From contig JAQVIJ010000003.1 in the NCBI GenBank assembly GCA_028695735.1, forward strand, positions 186,001 through 250,000: a DNA stretch of 64,000 bases. Reading direction: 5' to 3'. How positions within the stretch are numbered: position 1 is the stretch's first letter; each line of letters begins with the position of its first letter. Shown in pieces: positions 59,760 to 64,000 of this stretch. Under the pieces are notes generated by a model, which worked only from the letters and a program-made list of their open reading frames with translations, did no database searches and was not told the origin of the DNA. The position numbers were made by a program, and so were the translations under genes. The DNA comes from Deltaproteobacteria bacterium (GTDB lineage Bacteria; Desulfobacterota; Dissulfuribacteria; Dissulfuribacterales; DYLC01).

Positions 59760-61571
59760 TTATGGGTTGTCACCTGCTTTTATTTTTCCTTGTCTGCAGG
59801 CAGGCATGGGCTCATTGGGTCTCCAGTTGGCCATCACCGAGTCATTGAAGTCCTTGTGGCAGGAAAGGCAGAGCCCCACATACAAAATGCGGTTCAATTC
59901 CTGGGCATTAAATGGCCTCAGGCCTGGTCTGGAGGTGTGAACCAGTGAGTCCCCCTGAATGTTCACAAAGCTGTCTGTGGCCTGTTTGGGGGTTGAGTTA
60001 GGGAGCTGCATGGCAGGCGTAAAGTGCCACTGGCCGTTTTTGAAACTGAGGTTTCCGGTCCCCAGCCCAAGGGCCCTTGGGTCTATGTGACACTCACTGC
60101 AGGTACGGCCCTTTTTTTGAGTGGTGTGAGGGTCCATTTTGGAGACCGTAAAACGCACAAATTCCTGCTCTTGTCTGCCCCTTTCATCCAGAAAGGAGAC
60201 CAGGTCCTGTCAGCCAGGCACCAATACCACTATCTCCTTGGAGTTGTCTCTTTTTTCCAATACGCCCAATGGCGGGACCTCATGGCGTATGAAGCCTCGA
60301 AACTCCTGCCAAAGCCCGAGGGTGTTTCGTGCGCTTACCTTGTCCAATTGTTCCTCGGCCTTTTTATAGCGCACATGACAGCCATAGCACTGGGGCACCC
60401 ATGTGCTGTGACAGGCCTGACATGAGAGGTTTTTGTGCACCGGCCGTGTGCAGTCCTGGGCTGGTGGCTTGAGTTCATGCCTTTTCTCATTCATTTTTGT
60501 CTTGAGGTACAGGCCGTTTTCGTCCTTTTCAAGGGAGAGACGGGGCCACAGAGGGGTCCTTTTGCCCTTTGGGTAATAGGAATTGTCCTTGGAGGCCTCA
60601 AAAATGAGCTCTAATATGGGGCGCTGAGTGTGACAGTGTTCGCAGCGCACCTCCAATTGTTCCTCCAGATGGGCGTGCCTTTGGCCGTCTCCCATGACCT
60701 CGCGTTGCGTGTGGCAGTCGATACAGACCATGCCTGCCTTGTGATGAATATCCTCCGGAAATTTGCGATAGAACCTGCCGTCCGCCAGGGTGTCTGATTT
60801 GAGTTTGCCTGCCTCAAAGGGCACTCCATACCCCTCGGATTCGTAGATGCCTTGATAGGAGAGCCCGATACGGCCGCTGCGATTGTGACAGCGCACACAG
60901 TTTTCCATGGGGATCTTTTTTATGATCTGCGGATGCCATTCCTCTTTTTTGCCACCCTTTGCCAGAAACTCCTCTTTGGTGCCCGTAAAGTGACAGGCAG
61001 TGCAGCCACCGCCCTTTTGGGCCATAAAGTCAGGTAACTTGCCCTTTTCCACCCATAGGTGACAGCTTCCGCAGAGTTTTCTGAAATAATCCACGGCATG
61101 TGTGTGGGTATTGAATGCCGCTATGGACTCTATGGAGATATCCTCGTTGCGGTCAGGGTATTCGCCCCAATAGTAGCGCAGGGTGGAAAGGATGCCGCGA
61201 TTTGTGGCCATGAGGGAGTTTTTGCTCCATTTGATCTGTCTGGTATGACAGCCGGCTTGTCCGCAGGTGCGTTCCACGAACTTGAGCTCCCCTGGGTTTT
61301 TAACCATGCCGCGATGGGCATCCAACTTGTTCGCGGATAGGGCATTTCCCAAGTGACAGAATGCGCAGCCGAACTCCCTGCCGTGTGCCTTGTCGGGTTT
61401 TTCCTGGTGGCAACCCAAGCACATGTCCACCTGGCCGGGTTTTGTGAGGGTTACGGTCTGAGGGGCCTTTTCAGCCGCATGACTAAATGCAAAAAGGCTT
61501 GAGATTACAAGAAAAATACATACAAAAGGCCCTTTAACCAAAGAAGCATATGAAAGCAGGGCCTTTTGCAT
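59760..61571 (-). CDS. Dodecaheme c-type cytochrome with an in-frame TGA, predicted selenoprotein
   Basis: Exported (FVCIFLVISSLFAFSHAAEK) electron-transfer protein, 603 residues if the TGA at 60210-60212 is read through. Heme sites in order: CLGCH, CAFCH, CGQAGCH (a CX4CH site), CGSCH, CTACH, CVRCH, CIDCH, CEHCH, CQACH, CYGCH, then after the TGA CSECH and CLSCH; eleven CxxCH plus one CX4CH. The frame stays open for 149 more codons after the TGA (codon 454) without a shift, reading ...KEIVVLVPG-TGA-QDLVSFLDERG. An 8-bp hairpin with loop UGGAU starts 11 nt after the TGA. It lies 13 bp after speE. If read as a plain stop, the product would be a 453-residue decaheme protein. The electron partner is unknown. 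Confidence 0.82.
60178..60198 (-). promoter_or_regulatory. Predicted bacterial SECIS hairpin
   Basis: On the coding (minus) strand CTCCTTTC (60198-60191) pairs with GAAAGGGG (60185-60178), including one T-G pair, around the loop TGGAT. The first stem base is exactly 11 nt after the TGA, the spacing of the E. coli fdhF element, and the loop carries a G among its first two bases. The bulged U of fdhF is absent. Confidence 0.7.
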
Positions 61572-61584
61572 GGCATTGTTTCCT

Positions 61585-62433
61585 TCAGCTTACAGCCTGC
61601 TTGAAAAAGGCAGGCAGATCAAAGACGCTGCGCAGAAGCTCGGGAGTCATGTATTTTAGAGGCATCGAGGCCATGCGTTGCTTGGCCTTTTTCAAATTCA
61701 TGTCCGTTAGTGGGTCATATTTTTTGCTGGCCATGACCCAGCTCCACATGCCGCTGGGATAGGTGGGCACAAAGCCCCAGTAGAAACGAACGATGGGGAA
61801 ACCCGCCGCCTTCAGGTTGTTTTGCATGGCCTTCAAAATCTCCATGTCGTAAAACGGGGATTCGGACTGGGCTACCAGAATGCCGTCTTCCTTGAGGCTT
61901 GCAAGGCATTTTTTGTAGAAATCCGCCTGAAACAGGCCTACGGCAGGCCCAATGGGGTCTGTGGAGTCCACCAGAATCACATCAAAGCGAGTCTGATTCT
62001 CCTCCATGAACTGAACCCCGTCTCTTACCTGAACCTCAACCCTTGGATTTCCTGTGAGCTCGCAGGCAATTTGCGGAAAAAAGCGTTTACAGGTCTCTAT
62101 CACCAGGCCGTCTATCTCGCAGAGCACGGCCTTTTTTACTGTATCATGCCTTACCACCTCGCGAATGGCGCCGCCATCCCCTCCGCCTATGACCAGCACC
62201 TGTTCAGGGTTTGAGTGTAAAAACATGGCGGGGTGCACCAGCAGCTCATGGTATGTCCACTCATCCCTGTCCGTGGTCATGAACAGGCCGTCTAACAGCA
62301 GCACTCGGCCAAATGCCTCTGTATCCAGTACCTGAATCCTTTGATACTTGGATTCGCTTACAAACAGGGTCTCTTTTACCTTGAGGCTGAAGCCTATGGT
62401 GTTGTGATGATATTCAGTGAACCAGAGTTCCAT
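61585..62433 (-). CDS. speE: Polyamine aminopropyltransferase (spermidine synthase)
   Basis: 282 residues. Transfers an aminopropyl group from decarboxylated SAM to putrescine (or another diamine). SpeE signatures: [39 protein letters not shown], the SAM-binding [18 protein letters not shown] and the catalytic Asp region [14 protein letters not shown]. No speD in the window. First gene of the leftward group with the multiheme cytochrome. Confidence 0.95.
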   Translation of the reverse strand: MELWFTEYHHNTIGFSLKVKETLFVSESKYQRIQVLDTEAFGRVLLLDGLFMTTDRDEWTYHELLVHPAMFLHSNPEQVLVIGGGDGGAIREVVRHDTVKKAVLCEIDGLVIETCKRFFPQIACELTGNPRVEVQVRDGVQFMEENQTRFDVILVDSTDPIGPAVGLFQADFYKKCLASLKEDGILVAQSESPFYDMEILKAMQNNLKAAGFPIVRFYWGFVPTYPSGMWSWVMASKKYDPLTDMNLKKAKQRMASMPLKYMTPELLRSVFDLPAFFKQAVS

Positions 62434-62487
62434 GAAACAGCTCCTTTGATGATTTTAAGAGGAAGGAATGGCAGAGAAAAAGAAGAA

Positions 62488-62564
62488 TGGTCGGGGCGAG
62501 AGGATTCGAACCTCCGGCCCTCTGCTCCCAAAGCAGATGCGCTACCAGGCTGCGCTACGCCCCG
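62488..62564 (-). tRNA. tRNA-Pro (anticodon TGG)
   Basis: 77-nt cloverleaf: acceptor CGGGGCG/CGCCCCG, anticodon loop TTTGGGA (anticodon TGG), T-arm GGAGGTTCGAATCCTCT, encoded CCA. It lies 54 bp upstream of speE on the same strand. Confidence 0.95.
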
Positions 62565-62803
62565 AACCGAAATATCGAAAAAATCTAACACGAAGATGCC
62601 ATTATTTCAAGATGTTACAGGGAATGAATCTGTAAGGGCCTAACACATAGATTTTGTTAGATTTTAAGGTAAATTTTCCCATTTTTCCAGGGAGAAACGC
62701 CGAAAAGTTATTGGTAGGTTGTCCATGAGCTGGTCAGGGAAATTGGTCGGGCGAGAGGCAATGTTCCAATGCTTCCTCAAGGCTTTCTGAAGAAGAAATC
62801 GTG

Positions 62804-63247
62804 TTACGGCGTTAACAACTTGAAGCCGGTGTAATCCAGCACTCGTGTGGCCGTATTTTCCACCAGCTCCTGAATCACCACCTCCATGACATGCCATACC
62901 TTGACTCCAGCTCGCACGCATCCTGTGATGGAGTGGCCGGTCCTGCCACAACTCATGTGCATGTGCAAAATTGGGGCGCCTGTCTCGCTGTCTGGAAAGA
63001 TGGTCCCCACTCCAAAGGCCTCATGAGTGCCCAATAGGCTGGTTTTCAGAGGAATAAACGGCTGTTTTTCCCCATTTTCAGGCCCGACCACCAATTGACT
63101 GCCATGGTCCGCGCCGCCCAGTGCCCAGACCACCGCCCTTTCTATGTGTTGCTCTTGAGCAAACCTTTCTATGGTTTCATGGAGTATCTCCTCGTGCTCC
63201 AGCCTTAAGACAAAGATTCTACCGCTTTTGGCCTGGGAGTATCTCAT
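62804..63247 (-). CDS. PPC/DUF296 domain protein
   Basis: 147-residue trimeric-fold PPC (plant and prokaryote conserved) protein. Signature: ALGGADHGSQLVVGPENG at the front and APILHMHMSCGRTGHSITGCVRAG with HxH ... GRxxH in the second half; both histidine sets line the trimer interface. In plants the fold occurs in AT-hook DNA-binding proteins, in bacteria its job is mostly unknown. The 170 bp after its end, up to tRNA-Pro, hold nothing recognised. Confidence 0.83.
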   Translation of the reverse strand: MRYSQAKSGRIFVLRLEHEEILHETIERFAQEQHIERAVVWALGGADHGSQLVVGPENGEKQPFIPLKTSLLGTHEAFGVGTIFPDSETGAPILHMHMSCGRTGHSITGCVRAGVKVWHVMEVVIQELVENTATRVLDYTGFKLLTP

Positions 63248-63454
63248 TGCCGTCTCCTTTAGTGTTTATTCACAAGATGTTTATGAAATGTACTATACAA
63301 AAGGCAGTTCATAAATGAAATGCCAGACAGCATTTTGCGATATTGCATTCGTTTTGCCTATAACATTCTCAAAATCCATTGGAATAAACGATTTGAAGCG
63401 CCAAGGATTAACCTGTAACCTTTTGGAAAAAATATAGAAAGGGGGGAATTGTGA

Positions 63455-64000
63455 ATGATTGGGCTGTTTAGAGTTTTTCTGGTGCTCTCTTCGCTTTTGT
63501 TCTCGCATTCACTTTGGGCGAACGAAGCCTGTTTTATCGAGGACGCAGTGGTGGCCGAGTCCAATGCCGATACGCCGCAGCTCTCCACAGCAGAGTTTAA
63601 AAAGGCCATAAAAGACGGCCTGTTGGTGCTGGATAACCGTCCATACAAGGAATGGGCCGTCAGTCATATCCCTGGTGCCATTGTGGTTGCGCCCAAGCCA
63701 GGCGTGAGCAAGGCACTTTACACTTCAGATGTGGCGGAGGTCAAACGCATTGTCAACGAAGATAAGACAAGGCCCATCGTGCTCTATTGTGACGGTATTT
63801 ACTGCGGCAAGAGCAAGCGAGTGGCTCAGGATCTGATAAAAGAAGGCTTTACTCATGTATTCCGCTATCAATTGGGAATACCTATCTGGCGGAGTCTTGG
63901 CAATCTAACTCAGTGCGAATTGGACGGCATTCGATACATCTATCAAAATGATAAGACTGCGTGGTTTATAGACAGCCGAAAGGCGGAGCTTTTTGCCAAG
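63455..64000 (+). CDS. Exported rhodanese-domain protein (3' end outside window)
   Basis: At least 182 residues. Signal sequence MIGLFRVFLVLSSLLFSHSL with likely cleavage in WANEA, then a rhodanese domain: KDGLLVLDNRPYKEWAVSHI, PGAIVV, VLYCDGIYCGKSKRVAQ with the active-site cysteine loop (CDGIYCGKS), LIKEGFTHVFRYQLGIPIW. A second start-like segment (TAWFIDSRKAELFAK) at the edge suggests a tandem second rhodanese domain. Periplasmic rhodaneses of this kind move sulfane sulfur in sulfur-metabolising bacteria; that role here is inferred. A purine-rich AAAGGGGGG precedes the start; a GTG at 63451 is in another frame. Confidence 0.85.
   Translation, partial: MIGLFRVFLVLSSLLFSHSLWANEACFIEDAVVAESNADTPQLSTAEFKKAIKDGLLVLDNRPYKEWAVSHIPGAIVVAPKPGVSKALYTSDVAEVKRIVNEDKTRPIVLYCDGIYCGKSKRVAQDLIKEGFTHVFRYQLGIPIWRSLGNLTQCELDGIRYIYQNDKTAWFIDSRKAELFAK

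Overview
The window reads as a chromosomal stretch from a Gram-negative, anaerobic-type bacterium. I place it most likely in the Desulfobacterota (old Deltaproteobacteria), as an inference from gene content and protein style, not from a marker-gene search. The pointers are lipid A/KDO genes (waaA, lpxK, lnt), anaerobic-style cobalamin genes (cbiB, cobQ, cbiA, cbiC), a hemA/ccsA-like/precorrin-2 dehydrogenase cluster, a dodecaheme c-type cytochrome, a NrfD-family quinone-interacting membrane protein, a sigma-54 activator beside glnB-amt, and many GTG/TTG starts and 4-20 bp gene overlaps.

Layout. 1-2.4 kb: cobalamin genes cbiB (cut by the window edge) and cobQ, leftward. 2.4-4.3 kb: rpsU, an initiator tRNA with terminator, and a small GC-rich island of broken type I restriction-modification genes. 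4.3-7.1 kb: leftward tetrapyrrole operon. 7.2-11 kb: galU, priA and a divergent RluA-type pseudouridine synthase. 11-17 kb: the classical rpmH-rnpA-yidD-yidC-jag-mnmE block (no dnaA beside it), then an IMPase, yacG, an MBL hydrolase and hrpA. 21.9-24.1 kb: tRNA-Glu, an RlmD-type methyltransferase and a TauE exporter. 24.2-28.2 kb: leftward membrane methyltransferase-like protein and a large pilin-like protein with Ig-type repeats. 28.4-30.7 kb: Mrp ATPase, then a gene-poor repeat-rich stretch with a gutted Rpn-type gene. 30.7-40.9 kb: waaA, lpxK, M42 peptidase, ridA, an exported protein, ftsK, ptsH, ptsI, hemW. 40.9-47.5 kb: a diguanylate cyclase, a divergent HD-GAF protein, cbiA, cbiC, a PfkB kinase. 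47.5-51.1 kb: nitrogen-control cluster (sigma-54 activator, glnB, amt). 51.1-54.5 kb: repeats and hairpins around a NrfD/MerR pair and a 29-residue membrane peptide. 54.6-58.7 kb: an HsdR-N-like protein, archease, RtcB and Lnt. 58.7-63.2 kb: leftward DUF3011 protein, multiheme cytochrome, speE, tRNA-Pro and a PPC-domain protein. The window ends inside an exported rhodanese.

The most striking signal is in the multiheme cytochrome gene at 59760-61571 (minus). The reading frame is interrupted once by TGA (60210-60212) and then continues in the same frame through two more CxxCH heme sites. Exactly 11 nt after the TGA lies an 8-bp hairpin with a UGGAU loop, the spacing and loop type of a bacterial SECIS element. 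I interpret the TGA as selenocysteine.

Two dispersed non-coding repeat families also stand out. One is a MITE-like element with terminal inverted repeats, present in about seven copies, nearly always abutting gene 3' ends and supplying the stop codons of lpxK and the M42 peptidase gene. The other is a ~120-bp multi-hairpin element at 29.3-30.3 kb whose copies keep the loop sequences but change both arms of the stems in a compensatory way.
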